From positions 1-64,000 of the IMG/VR virus record IMGVR_UViG_3300032214_001034: DNA of 64,000 nt, one strand, 5' to 3'. A program made the translations under genes and the position numbers. Under the pieces are notes generated by a model. That model saw nothing but the letters and a program-made list of their open reading frames with translations, ran no database searches and was not told the origin of the DNA. The DNA is from a virus. Shown piece after piece: positions 13,319-22,835 of this stretch (within the stretch, counting starts at the first letter, position 1; every line of letters starts with the position of its first letter).

Positions 13319-14737
13319 TTAGTAACCTATTTCTAAATCTGTTCCATTACCACCAGAACCTTGACCATAATCTTCATTAAATACTGGTTCGAGTTCTTGC
13401 AATTGCATGGTCATCTCATATGAAACTAAAACACCATCTCTAAAAGTTGCATATTGACCTTCTGGTGTATAGTTTACAGTAAAACTTTGTAAAGCACATT
13501 CTTTAATCTTACCTATGTATGGATGATCTTTTCCATTTGCTCCTAGGTGTAAATATTGAACTCTAAAAGTGTGTGGGGCTTTTAAGAAAAGGTTTGAAGC
13601 AGATTTTTGAGGTGACATACCTTGTTTAAAAAATCTAATAATAGAAATTATTTGACTTGCTTCATCAGAATTTCTTGCTGACATTTTAAAGGTAAAATTA
13701 AAAGGTCTTAGAGTGGGACCTTGAAATAATAATTCCATATTTGGGTTGAGAACTGCGCCTTGAGTTCTAGAAAGAAGACTTCCAGCATCTGTTCCAACTG
13801 CAGCTGCACCAAATAAACCAGCTAATCCAGTTCCTACCTCTCCAGAATTTTCTGATATTGCTTGCGCTCCTTCGCCAACTTTATCTGCAGCTGCACCAAG
13901 ACCTTTGGTAATTCCTTCTAGCGCCACATTCGCAGCAAAAGCTTTGGCAGCATCTAAATCTCCACCATTCCACGAGACAGCATTTGTGTCGGATATTCCA
14001 GATGGTATGGGTAAAACTACATAACCAATACCTTTTCTATTAGAATCTCTTTCCGAAAATCCTCCTAGATTGGATTCAGTAAGATTGGCAAATTTCTTAG
14101 GTTCGTATTTTAGCATTGTGAATTTAATCACATCTTGCTTTGTTTCTGCAATATCAATGGGATACTTTAATTCGGGAAATTGATTTCTTGTTTTATCACT
14201 ACCTTCTACTGCTGCTGGCAAATCAACTGGTTGTGAAGTATCCCCAGTATCTGTAGCACCATCAGCACCATTTCCTTTTGCCGAATCAACTATCTTTGCT
14301 TTATCTTGGGGTTTAGTTATTCCCGCTTTTTTAAGGGCATCACTAACATTTTTGTCAACATTTTTATGAATTGCTCCATTTGGATTTTGCAATTCTTTTT
14401 GTAATCCTACTCCAGCAACCCCAGCCATTGTTGGATAGTTTGGATCAGAAAAACTATAGGTTTTTCCTCCGTCTTTTGTAATTGCTGCTGGTTGCCAACT
14501 ACCATTTTTTTCAATATAAACTACAGTTTCTCCGCCACTAATATTTCCAGCACCATCTTGCTTTATTGTTGTGGTAGTTCTGTGATATATTCCAGTTCCC
14601 CCAGTAGTTTCTGTCACTGGTTTAGTGGAACCTTGAGTTCCTGGAACTACCCTTTGTACAGTTCTGGTTGTTGCGCCCACAAAAGTTCTTGCCTGATCAC
14701 TACAAATTGCTCCTGCAGGACAAGTAAATGACGCCAT
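13319..14737 (-). CDS. 48: Baseplate tube cap gp48-like
   Basis: A 472-residue protein. The C-terminal half matches gp48-type tube-cap proteins: NPNMELLFQGPTLRPFNFTF, the block RNSDEASQIISIIRFFKQGM, and the final tube-like strand region (VNYTPEGQYATFRDGVLVSY). The N-terminal half is Gly/Thr-rich with low complexity and an Ala/Gly stretch (about residues 275-320). It is longer than T4 gp48 (364). In the virion it caps the baseplate hub and starts the tail tube with gp54. A late box (14764-14770 on the minus strand) precedes it. Confidence 0.82.
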   Translation of the reverse strand: MASFTCPAGAICSDQARTFVGATTRTVQRVVPGTQGSTKPVTETTGGTGIYHRTTTTIKQDGAGNISGGETVVYIEKNGSWQPAAITKDGGKTYSFSDPNYPTMAGVAGVGLQKELQNPNGAIHKNVDKNVSDALKKAGITKPQDKAKIVDSAKGNGADGATDTGDTSQPVDLPAAVEGSDKTRNQFPELKYPIDIAETKQDVIKFTMLKYEPKKFANLTESNLGGFSERDSNRKGIGYVVLPIPSGISDTNAVSWNGGDLDAAKAFAANVALEGITKGLGAAADKVGEGAQAISENSGEVGTGLAGLFGAAAVGTDAGSLLSRTQGAVLNPNMELLFQGPTLRPFNFTFKMSARNSDEASQIISIIRFFKQGMSPQKSASNLFLKAPHTFRVQYLHLGANGKDHPYIGKIKECALQSFTVNYTPEGQYATFRDGVLVSYEMTMQLQELEPVFNEDYGQGSGGNGTDLEIGY

Positions 14738-14762
14738 CGGATATACTTCTAAACAAAATCCT

Positions 14763-15152
14763 TTATTTATTTAGACGAAACTTCCCATACTGTAATGATA
14801 ATAATTCGTCAAGCTCACTATATTTTACGACGTGAAGTTTTCCTGCGACTTCTTCCCAAGTATATTGTCTTCCTTGTCTCCAATGGAAATTGATTCCTTT
14901 AAATCCCCACCTTTCTAATGATGTGCAAGCAATCAAAGGATGTTGATCATATTCGATGTTTGGTGTTTTGGGATTGTATATAAAGGTATAAAACTTTCCT
15001 GGTTCTGGATATAAAACTTCTTCTGTAAATATACTCATAATCATCAGCATAATTTCTTCCGGATCTTTTGTTCCAGACTCTTCAACTCTTCTTATAAGTT
15101 GTCTTGTTCTTGCTGTTCCGGTGCCTTTATACTTACCAAAACCTTCAGCCAT
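14763..15152 (-). CDS. Conserved cyanophage protein next to gp4
   Basis: A 129-residue soluble protein with a basic N-terminus (KYKGTGTARTRQLIRR) and a Trp/aromatic-rich middle (RWGFKGINFHWRQGRQYTW). I associate this pattern with a protein conserved beside gp4 in cyanomyoviruses. Function unknown. Position between gp4 (head completion) and gp48 (baseplate) suggests a virion or assembly role. The ATG overlaps the gp4 stop. Confidence 0.75.
   Translation of the reverse strand: MAEGFGKYKGTGTARTRQLIRRVEESGTKDPEEIMLMIMSIFTEEVLYPEPGKFYTFIYNPKTPNIEYDQHPLIACTSLERWGFKGINFHWRQGRQYTWEEVAGKLHVVKYSELDELLSLQYGKFRLNK
14764..14770 (-). promoter_or_regulatory. Late-type promoter box (minus strand)
   Basis: The plus-strand TATTTAT is ATAAATA on the minus strand, overlapping the end of the 129-residue gene, 26 nt upstream of the gp48 ATG. 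Confidence 0.5.
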
Positions 15153-15595
15153 TACTTGATCCCCAGCTCTTCTTCTGTGATGATCTTAAACTCAATTAAT
15201 CTGTCATCGCAAAATTCTTTCGCTGCTTTCCACTTTGCTTTATTAACTTCATAGGTGACGCACTCGTGAATATATGATTTTGTCACTCTAGATTTTTTCA
15301 CAGGTGGTTTAGTTTGCTTCTTTGGTTTAACTTCAACAATATATGTTTTAACTTGTCCTGTGCTCTCCTTCACTTTGATAATAAAGTCTGGAAAATATCT
15401 ATGAACACGATTGTCAACTGGTGAGATATACGGAATTGAAAATTCTTCACTTCCCCATTCAAGAATACTTTCATTCAAGTCACACCAACGACAAAATTTT
15501 CTTTCCCAACTACTGCGACAAATAATATTATTTGGATTACCTTTGTACTTTTTAGGAAAGGATGGATAGTATTTGCTTTTAATACTTTCTGCCAT
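15152..15595 (-). CDS. 4: Head completion protein gp4
   Basis: A 147-residue protein closely following T4 gp4 (about 150 residues): NPNNIICRSSWERKFCRWCD, then ILEWGSEEFSIPYISPVDNR with HRYFPDFIIKV, VEVKPKKQTKPP and NKAKWKAAKEFC. The WE...D...E-x-K arrangement resembles a PD-(D/E)XK nuclease. gp4 acts with gp50/gp65-type factors to complete heads before tail joining. It is the first gene of the minus-strand late block. Confidence 0.92.
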   Translation of the reverse strand: MAESIKSKYYPSFPKKYKGNPNNIICRSSWERKFCRWCDLNESILEWGSEEFSIPYISPVDNRVHRYFPDFIIKVKESTGQVKTYIVEVKPKKQTKPPVKKSRVTKSYIHECVTYEVNKAKWKAAKEFCDDRLIEFKIITEEELGIK

Positions 15596-15618
15596 ACATA
15601 ATATATAAGGTCAAAAAG

Positions 15619-15626
15619 TATTTATA
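15619..15626 (-). promoter_or_regulatory. Late promoter for the minus-strand structural block
   Basis: Plus-strand TATTTATA is a perfect TATAAATA on the minus strand, 23 nt upstream of the gp4 ATG in the 32-nt divergent gap. It overlaps the region just before the plus-strand gene at 15628. Confidence 0.7.
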
Positions 15627-15627
15627 A

Positions 15628-16479
15628 ATGCCTTCAACAAGAAGCATTGCTGATATAAAATCAGCACTATTAAATCCAGCAACTACTTCTCACTTTGAGG
15701 TTAAAATTCCTTTTCCCACAGGAGCTCGCGCAGACTCTCAGTTTTGGAAGGATAATGGTGTTAAACTTGATCAAGATAAAATGCAATTGATGTGTCATGA
15801 AGCAACTTTACCTGGATCTAATCTTGCTACTTTAGAACTAACAAATGATCATACTGGTGTAACGGAAAGACACGCATACCGAAGGGTTTATGATGACAGA
15901 ATTGATTTAAGTTTTTATGTGGATGCAGAAAATTATTTACCTATTAGATTTTTTGAAACTTGGATAAAATATACTGCGTTTGAAAGCAAAGCAACTGATT
16001 CTGCTATAGGTGCAAGCCTTAGAAGTGATAATTATTTTTATCGTTTCAGATATAGGGATGAATATGTTGCAAAACAAGGTTTGGAAGTAACTAAATTTGA
16101 AAGAAGTAGTTACGCAGGAGCAAAGGGAAGACGTGCAACAGCATTAACATATAAGTTTGTTAATGCTTTTCCGATTAGCTTGAGTTCTATGCCAGTTTCA
16201 TATGATAGTTCTAGTCTTTTAAAGTGTACTGTTAGTATGAGTTATATTAGATATTACATTGATGAAACAGTTGATGAAAGTTCATCTAGTTCTTCTACAC
16301 CACAACAACAAGCACAATTCAATTCAAGCAATTTGAGTATTCCTGGTCTTGAAGGTGTAAATGCTTTCACAACTCCAGTAAATGGATTTAATCTTGGTGG
16401 TATTTCTCAATCATCTGCTAATGCTTCTGGAAATACAGTTTCTGGATTTACTGTTGGAGCGAACTCAAATATTGGATAA
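15628..16479 (+). CDS. 54: Tail-tube-fold baseplate protein, gp54-like
   Basis: A 283-residue structural protein. The central block MCHEATLPGSNLATLELTND with HTGVTERHAYRRVYDD and LSFYVDAENYLPIRFFETWI is the tube-fold pattern of gp19/gp54 relatives. The C-terminal 60 residues are Ser/Gln/Asn/Gly-rich and flexible. By position (next to gp48, before gp26) and length (T4 gp54 is 320) it is probably the tail-tube initiator. A tail-tube protein is the alternative, so the symbol is tentative. Confidence 0.65.
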   Translation: MPSTRSIADIKSALLNPATTSHFEVKIPFPTGARADSQFWKDNGVKLDQDKMQLMCHEATLPGSNLATLELTNDHTGVTERHAYRRVYDDRIDLSFYVDAENYLPIRFFETWIKYTAFESKATDSAIGASLRSDNYFYRFRYRDEYVAKQGLEVTKFERSSYAGAKGRRATALTYKFVNAFPISLSSMPVSYDSSSLLKCTVSMSYIRYYIDETVDESSSSSSTPQQQAQFNSSNLSIPGLEGVNAFTTPVNGFNLGGISQSSANASGNTVSGFTVGANSNIG

Positions 16480-16485
16480 TAAATA
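16479..16485 (+). promoter_or_regulatory. Late-type promoter box before gp26
   Basis: ATAAATA at the stop of the preceding gene, 27 nt before the gp26 ATG. Confidence 0.5.
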
Positions 16486-16512
16486 ATCACACTGAACATT
16501 CTATAGGACATT

Positions 16513-17232
16513 ATGCCTTTACCTAAGATTGCTACACCAACTTATGAACTTGAATTGCCATCAACAGGAGAGACAATTCAATATAGACCGTTCCTAGTCA
16601 AGGAAGAAAAATTGCTTGTAATTGCTCTAGAGAGTGAAGATAATAAGCAAATTACAACAGCAATCAAAACTGTAATCAAGAACTGTATTCTTACAAAGAA
16701 TATTAAAGTAGAATCACTTCCTACCTTTGATATTGAATATTTGTTTCTTAATATTCGCGGTAAGTCTGTTGGGGAAGAACTTGATGTAAATATTATCTGT
16801 CCAGATGACGGTGAAACGGAAGTTCCTGTCAAGATTAATCTTGATGATATTAAAGTTCAAAAGAATGATGAGCATTCGAATAAGATTAAACTTGATAATT
16901 CAATTATGATGGAAATGAAATATCCATCTTTGGACCAATTTATTAAGAATAATTTTGATTTTGATAATAAGAATGCAATGGATCAATCGTTTGAACTGAT
17001 TGGTTCGTGTATTGATAAAATCTACACAGAAGATGAAGTCTGGGCAACAGCAGATGTTTCTAAAAAAGAACTAAATGAGTTCTTGGAGTCTATGAACTCT
17101 TCTCAGTTTAAAGATATTGAGAAGTTCTTTGAAACGATGCCTAAACTTTCTCATACTGTTAAAGTTACTAATCCCAAAACAAAAGTTGAAAGTGAAGTTG
17201 TTCTTGAGGGCTTAGCGTCTTTTTTCGCGTAG
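16513..17232 (+). CDS. 26: Baseplate hub assembly protein gp26
   Basis: A 239-residue member of the T4 gp26 (T4 baseplate) family. Typical segments are LPSTGETIQYRPFLVKEEKL, LESEDNKQITTAIKTVIKNC and the Asp/Glu/Cys-containing IICPDDGETEVPV; a helical C-terminal half follows. gp26 is a chaperone-like factor for hub assembly in T4. Three bases separate it from the gp51-like gene, the same order as in T4. Confidence 0.82.
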   Translation: MPLPKIATPTYELELPSTGETIQYRPFLVKEEKLLVIALESEDNKQITTAIKTVIKNCILTKNIKVESLPTFDIEYLFLNIRGKSVGEELDVNIICPDDGETEVPVKINLDDIKVQKNDEHSNKIKLDNSIMMEMKYPSLDQFIKNNFDFDNKNAMDQSFELIGSCIDKIYTEDEVWATADVSKKELNEFLESMNSSQFKDIEKFFETMPKLSHTVKVTNPKTKVESEVVLEGLASFFA

Positions 17233-17234
17233 CA

Positions 17235-17423
17235 ATGGTCCATATGGACCTTGAGAATTATTTCCGTCTCAACTTTTCCTTAATGCAGTACCATAAATAT
17301 TCATTAACGGAGATTGAAAATTGGATGCCTTGGGAAAGAGACATCTATGTTGGATTATTGCAACAGCATCTTGAAGAAGAGCAATTAAAACAACAGCAGC
17401 AGATGAGTAATGCCCACTTCTAA
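17235..17423 (+). CDS. 51: Baseplate hub assembly catalyst gp51-like
   Basis: A 62-residue protein with YHKYSLTEIENWMPWERDIY and a Gln/Glu-rich tail (EEEQLKQQQQ). A small protein with the PWERDIY motif regularly follows gp26 and is named gp51 in cyanophages; T4 gp51 is much longer, so this is an assignment by position. Its end overlaps the next gene by 14 bases, in the arrangement of tail-assembly chaperones before a tape-measure gene. Confidence 0.6.
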   Translation: MVHMDLENYFRLNFSLMQYHKYSLTEIENWMPWERDIYVGLLQQHLEEEQLKQQQQMSNAHF

Positions 17424-19770
17424 GGAACTAAAAGATTTAGATTCACAACTTAAGAAGACAGTCATCTCTGCTGAAAGTTTCAAGAGAGGGAGTTCTCTTG
17501 ACTCATCAAAAAGTATTGCCAATATTCACAAAACAATAGGAAATCTTGCTGGACATACAAGAAAACTTGCTGTTCGTTTTATTGATCTAGAAAAGGTTGT
17601 TGAAAATAATTCAAAAAAGATTACAAGTCTCAAAAATCTTTCTCAATCCCAAGGTAAAAGAATAAGTGGTGAAAATATTGGTGCGAAATTACCGGGTGGC
17701 ACTACCTCAAATGTAGAAGATAGTATCTCTGCGATTGCAAAGTCTGTAAACTCCATTGCAGAGATATTGGTAGGAAGAAAGAAACTTACAGATGATACTG
17801 CTGCTTATGAAAGAAGAAAGTCGGAACAGGAAAAGAGAGCACTTGCTGAAAGTAAGTTAGAAACTGTATTCAGCGGCATTGCTAAAACTGCAGAAAAAAT
17901 TATAGCACCTGTTAAAAGTATCCTTGATAGGATATTAGAATTTATTGGAACTGTTATTCTAGGAAGGATAGTTTTTAAAATTATTGAGTGGTTTGGAAAG
18001 AAAGAAAATCAAGAAAAATTACAATCACTTATTCGTTTCTTTAAGGATCATTGGCCAAAACTTCTTGCTTTATACCTTGTATTTGGTAATTCATTTGGAC
18101 GATTTGTTTTTAGTTTAACAAAGACTTTAATTGGTGGTGCAGTTAAACTTGGTATTGCGATTGCTAAACTATTAGCAGCGAAAAAAGTAGCGGGTGCTAA
18201 AGGTGTAGCAAAGTTTCTTGGTAAGCGTGGTGGTCTTATTGGTGCTGGACTAGCAACCGCTGTTACGGTTGGTGGTGCATTAGCAGCAACTAATGCTCTT
18301 AAAGGTGGAGAAGAGAAACCAAAAACTCAAAAGTTTTCTGGTGGTGGATTAGCAATCCCAAAATTTAGTGGTGGAGGATTTAACTTCAAAGGCATGATGG
18401 GTGGCGCTGGAATGGGCGCTATGTTTGGACCTCTTGGTATGCTTCTTGGTGGTGCATTTGGTTCTGGAAAACCACAACAAATGATGAGTGGATTTGTAAG
18501 TGGGGAGAAGGGTGTAGATAAAGTCCCTGCGATGCTTAGTGATGGTGAGTTTGTTATGTCTCGCGGTGCTGTCGCAAAGTATGGTGTTGGTACTTTGGAA
18601 GCAATGAACGCTGCTGGTGGTGGAACAAACAAACCAAAAATTATGAGCGGAACTGCTTTTGCTCAGGGTGGCGGTTATATTACAACCAAGGAAGAAAAGA
18701 AGGAGAAGGTAAAAGATCCTATACTAGAGAAAAGACAGAAAGAACTTGACAAATTATCAAATGCAGCATCGTTTGGTAATTACAGTGATGTTGAAATGGA
18801 CGCTAATAAATCCGTCTTGATTGATAAAAGATTAAAGAGAATAGAATCTCAAATGCAAGTTCAAAGAGCACTTGCATCAGGAAAAGGAATTTCTGTTAAA
18901 GGAGCAACTTTTGGTACTGATATTGGTACTGGATATGGTGCAAAGTATAAAGGAAGAGATGCTATAAAAGTAAAACTCCCTCCAGGTGGAAGTTATGAAC
19001 CACAAATAACACTTGCAGGCAAAATATATTATGCTATGAAGCAGGGAGATAATATAGTATACACTGCTCAAGACTCTAGAGATGTTGGTGGTGGAGGAAT
19101 ATTCAAACCAGGTGGGATGTTTGGTGGACCAAGAATGTCCGCTAGACAAAACTACGCTGCATCAAAAGGAAAATATTATGATCCTCGTGACCGAAAAACG
19201 TATGCAAGTAAAAATGATGCTGACTCTGCTTACAAATCCAGGATGACTAATTTAGCATCTCAACAAAGACTTATTAAGTTGAGTGGTCAGGGTGGAACAG
19301 GAGGTAGGAGTGGTATTAGATATGATACTGAAATGGAAGCGTTTCAAAACGAACAGGAAAAGAGAGGTGGTATTATTGGTCAGTTAAGTAGATGGAGTCA
19401 AAGAGCATTTGGTGGAAATGAAGCAAGAGAGAGATTAGATGCGGAACATAAAGCATCTCAGGCAAGAATAAAACAAAAAGGTGCAGAATCCATTGGTAGA
19501 TACTATTCATCCTCTGATGGAAAGTATTATAAAGATTATGCTGCTGCAAAGAAAGCAAGAGATTTGAGACTTGCTCAACAACAAAAGAGATCGGCACCAG
19601 GAATAACTCCTTCACCAAAACCACAGCAACAGACATATTCTCAGAGAATGAAAGCACGTCAAGATGCTAGAAGAGGTGGAGCACCAGCAGCACCTAAAAC
19701 TCCTAACTTTGGTGCAACTAATCCTGCAGCAAGCAGTGCAAAGTCTAAAACTCTTGGAGTTAAGGGGTAA
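17410..19770 (+). CDS. Tape-measure-like tail protein
   Basis: A 786-residue structural protein. N-terminal coiled coil (about 1-160), hydrophobic segments at about 176-197 (IGTVILGRIVFKIIEW), 215-255 and 275-295, then the phage tape-measure motif VDKVPAMLSDGEFVMSRGAV at about 365-385 and a Lys/Gly/Arg-rich tail. It lies where T4 encodes the gp29 tape measure/hub protein. The next gene has the same plan, so the two are probably paralogues. It may set tail length or plug the hub and interact with the host membrane on ejection. Confidence 0.7.
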   Translation: MPTSKELKDLDSQLKKTVISAESFKRGSSLDSSKSIANIHKTIGNLAGHTRKLAVRFIDLEKVVENNSKKITSLKNLSQSQGKRISGENIGAKLPGGTTSNVEDSISAIAKSVNSIAEILVGRKKLTDDTAAYERRKSEQEKRALAESKLETVFSGIAKTAEKIIAPVKSILDRILEFIGTVILGRIVFKIIEWFGKKENQEKLQSLIRFFKDHWPKLLALYLVFGNSFGRFVFSLTKTLIGGAVKLGIAIAKLLAAKKVAGAKGVAKFLGKRGGLIGAGLATAVTVGGALAATNALKGGEEKPKTQKFSGGGLAIPKFSGGGFNFKGMMGGAGMGAMFGPLGMLLGGAFGSGKPQQMMSGFVSGEKGVDKVPAMLSDGEFVMSRGAVAKYGVGTLEAMNAAGGGTNKPKIMSGTAFAQGGGYITTKEEKKEKVKDPILEKRQKELDKLSNAASFGNYSDVEMDANKSVLIDKRLKRIESQMQVQRALASGKGISVKGATFGTDIGTGYGAKYKGRDAIKVKLPPGGSYEPQITLAGKIYYAMKQGDNIVYTAQDSRDVGGGGIFKPGGMFGGPRMSARQNYAASKGKYYDPRDRKTYASKNDADSAYKSRMTNLASQQRLIKLSGQGGTGGRSGIRYDTEMEAFQNEQEKRGGIIGQLSRWSQRAFGGNEARERLDAEHKASQARIKQKGAESIGRYYSSSDGKYYKDYAAAKKARDLRLAQQQKRSAPGITPSPKPQQQTYSQRMKARQDARRGGAPAAPKTPNFGATNPAASSAKSKTLGVKG

Positions 19771-19776
19771 TAACAA

Positions 19777-22700
19777 ATGGCAATCACCTCAGAAAAACTC
19801 CTAAACAGATCATCAGAACTTCATAGACGTTATGGTGGAAGACTTGCTATGCAGAAAGCACTGCAAGAAAAAATGGTAAGTGGTGCTCCTTCTAATGTTG
19901 TTTTAACAAAAAAATCAATAAAAGATATTGAAGGTATTAAAGTCAATATTATTAAGATTGAAAGTATTTTAAAAGGGACTCTTGCTGTTGAGAAAAAATC
20001 ACTTGATGAAAAGAAAAGACAGGAGAGTGGAAAGAGAAGAGAAAAGCAAGAAGAAAAGTTGGAAACAAAACCACAAGCAGAAAAGGGTAAAATAAAAACT
20101 CCTGAAGTACCAAGAATGGGATTTCTTGATTGGGTAAAGAACTTTATTGGAAATGTTATTCTTGGATACTTTGCTGTAAGGATGCTTGATTATCTACCAA
20201 AGCTAATTCCTATTGTAAAGTTTCTTGGATCTGCCACAGATTTTGTAATCAACACTGGTGGAAAACTTTTAGATGGTTTGATTACTTTTGTTGACTGGGG
20301 TTACAAGGCGATTGATGCAACCAATGGATTTATTAAGAAGATTGGTGGAGCAGGTGCTGCAGATAATTTCGGAAAGTTTTTGGGTCTAATTGATAATGCT
20401 TTATTCTTAACAACTACTATCGCTGGTGCGATGGCAGTTGAGGCTTTGACCTCTGATAGTGGCGGTCGCGGAGATGTTGTATCAGATCAAATAACAAAAA
20501 GAGTTTTTCAGAAGGGAGCACAGCAGGCGGCAACAAGTGCAGCTGGTCAAGCTGGTGGTGCTGCTCAGGCTGGTGGATTGGGTGCTGGTGCAGTAGCAGG
20601 TATTGTTGCTGGAGCTGGACTTCTTGCATCTGCTTTAGGTGAGGGTGCATTTCAACTTCGTAAGGTTGCATCAGATCCTATAAAAAGGAAAGAAGATGAA
20701 TTTAGTAAACTGAGTTGGTTTGACCCAAGAAAGTACTTTGTCGGTGCTCAACTTGGTGGTATGAAAATGCTTCTTGGACCTTTAGCGGCCATTGGAGTAA
20801 TGCTTGATATTGTTGGTGCTCCTTTTAGATATGCTATTGAACTTCTTCGTTATCCATTCCTAAGTGAAGAAGATAAGAAAAAACAAGCATACAATCTTGC
20901 AAAATTTGATGCAAGAATTCGTGAAGATTTTAGAAAAGGATTGAATATGCTTACCCTTGGATTTGCTTTCAAGGAGAAGGGTTCTTTTGGAAACATTTAT
21001 GGAAACAAAGGTGCTCAAAAAGAAATGATGGGTAAGATGGCTGGTGGTGGAATTACAAGAGGTGGTAAAGCGCAAACTGGAGCAAGAAGAACTATAGGTG
21101 GAGATAAGAAGAAAGGAAAGTATAAGAGAGCTCTTGCAAGAAAACCATCAAAAACTCAATTCAAAGGAGATCCTAAAAATCCTTTAGTGAAAACAGGGCA
21201 AGAATTAGATAAAACAAAATACTTTGGTCCAGTCCTTGCAGTTTCAACTAAACTTGAAGCAAAGGAAGAACCAACTCAAAAGGATTATGATAATGTTGGA
21301 TTGGGTCTAAACTTATTGATTGCAAAAGGTCTTGAAGAAGGTCAACTGAAAGGTGGATTAGTTGCTGCTTTTGCTGAAGGTGGTATGGTCAACGATGAAT
21401 TTTTAGAAGCAGCAGAGAAAGGAGTTGATGTTAGTAGCTGGATTAGTAAAACATTTAGAACTGAATTTGAAACTAATGCACAAAAAACTTTAAGATTGAT
21501 AAGAGAAAGAAAAGAAACAAAGGAAGGTGCAGCAGGAGTTCCTGGATCTGAAACACCTGGTTCTCCCGATATGATTAATATTCAGGGAGGAGACGTTGAC
21601 TTCTGGACATTAGTTGCTGTTGCTTCTAGGGAAGATGGAGAACCACAAGCATGGGCAGATGTTGCACAATCAATTTATAATAGACTTGCATCTGGAGCTT
21701 ATACTGGAAAGACTATTAAGGATTTAATTCTTGGTCAAATGCAATATGAACCCACTTGGAAGTTTCCTAAACCGGGTGTAACCGGAAAACCAAACCAAGA
21801 GTGGTATGCAATCAAGGATGCTGCTAGTGCAGGAATAGCAGCAGGTCAATCTGAAGGTGCTATGAAAAAAGTTGCTGCTGCAATTTTGGACCCAACATTG
21901 CAAAAGAATGCACGAGAATTTATTCAAGGCAGAACAGATTTTAGAGGATATAGTGTGAGTGGAGGAGTTCAAAGAAAACCTGGTGACAATTACTATGGAT
22001 GGTATAACAATTACCGTGCAAATAAAGTAGGTTCTGTTCCAAACTTTGGCGCAACTGCAACTTCTACTGGATCTGGTCCTGGTGGAACATTTGTTGGTGG
22101 AGGAACTGGGTCTGGTTATGGAACTGGTGGTGTGAAAATTGCTGGTGATTTGGGTGATTATATGAAAGCAAATAGAGGTAAGATTGGTGTTACTGGTGAA
22201 ATTCACCAACACCCAAGACATCCTGGACAATCTAGACGTAATTATTTTTCATATCACAATCAAAATAGGGCACTTGACATTGGTGGATGGGGTCCAGCAC
22301 ACCCAAGTTCTGGTGGAAGAGATGAACAAGCACCAGTAATCAGAGCATTGTTGGAATGGAATAAGAAAAATGGATATCAACCTGTTGAGATTATTCATGG
22401 ATCTCCTGCATTTAAGGGACTTGGAAAGTACGAATCTTCACCTAATGCACTTCACTCCAATCACGTTCACGTTGCATATGCTTTGGGTGGAAGAGTAAGA
22501 AAACCTACTTATGCTATTGTTGGAGACAAGGGTCCTGAGTTTATATTTGACGCAGACACCACTGCAGGATTAGATAGACTTGCTCCTGGTATTTTAGAAA
22601 AACTTAACGTAGCAAAAACAAAACCACAACTTGCAAGTGTTCTTCAATCCTATGCTACATATGAGCAGCCATATGGTGAAACGCAAGTTATTGAAGTTCC

Positions 22701-22812
22701 TGTAGAAGTTCCTGTTTCTGTGGGTGGGGGTTCTTATGGATCTTCTGGTTCTTCCATAGTGTTTGCTGGTAAGAGAGATGATCCATTTGATACTCTGTAT
22801 CAAGGTGGGTAA
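19777..22812 (+). CDS. Tape-measure-like protein with two peptidoglycan-hydrolase domains
   Basis: A 1011-residue protein. It has an N-terminal Lys/Glu coiled coil (to about 105), a membrane-like segment (MGFLDWVKNFIGNVILGYFA), and an Ala/Gly-rich region. At about 605-740 there is a SleB-like hydrolase (ASREDGEPQAWADVAQSIYN, MQYEPTWKFP). At about 805-900 there is a LAS/M15-type metallopeptidase signature: His827-x6-Asp834 (HNQNRALD) and His896-Val-His898 (SNHVHVA). The end carries the tape-measure motif VGDKGPEFIFD. It probably replaces the lysozyme domain missing from gp5, cutting peptidoglycan during injection. Confidence 0.75.
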   Translation: MAITSEKLLNRSSELHRRYGGRLAMQKALQEKMVSGAPSNVVLTKKSIKDIEGIKVNIIKIESILKGTLAVEKKSLDEKKRQESGKRREKQEEKLETKPQAEKGKIKTPEVPRMGFLDWVKNFIGNVILGYFAVRMLDYLPKLIPIVKFLGSATDFVINTGGKLLDGLITFVDWGYKAIDATNGFIKKIGGAGAADNFGKFLGLIDNALFLTTTIAGAMAVEALTSDSGGRGDVVSDQITKRVFQKGAQQAATSAAGQAGGAAQAGGLGAGAVAGIVAGAGLLASALGEGAFQLRKVASDPIKRKEDEFSKLSWFDPRKYFVGAQLGGMKMLLGPLAAIGVMLDIVGAPFRYAIELLRYPFLSEEDKKKQAYNLAKFDARIREDFRKGLNMLTLGFAFKEKGSFGNIYGNKGAQKEMMGKMAGGGITRGGKAQTGARRTIGGDKKKGKYKRALARKPSKTQFKGDPKNPLVKTGQELDKTKYFGPVLAVSTKLEAKEEPTQKDYDNVGLGLNLLIAKGLEEGQLKGGLVAAFAEGGMVNDEFLEAAEKGVDVSSWISKTFRTEFETNAQKTLRLIRERKETKEGAAGVPGSETPGSPDMINIQGGDVDFWTLVAVASREDGEPQAWADVAQSIYNRLASGAYTGKTIKDLILGQMQYEPTWKFPKPGVTGKPNQEWYAIKDAASAGIAAGQSEGAMKKVAAAILDPTLQKNAREFIQGRTDFRGYSVSGGVQRKPGDNYYGWYNNYRANKVGSVPNFGATATSTGSGPGGTFVGGGTGSGYGTGGVKIAGDLGDYMKANRGKIGVTGEIHQHPRHPGQSRRNYFSYHNQNRALDIGGWGPAHPSSGGRDEQAPVIRALLEWNKKNGYQPVEIIHGSPAFKGLGKYESSPNALHSNHVHVAYALGGRVRKPTYAIVGDKGPEFIFDADTTAGLDRLAPGILEKLNVAKTKPQLASVLQSYATYEQPYGETQVIEVPVEVPVSVGGGSYGSSGSSIVFAGKRDDPFDTLYQGG

Positions 22813-22835
22813 ATAGAAATAAGAGGTAATATGAA

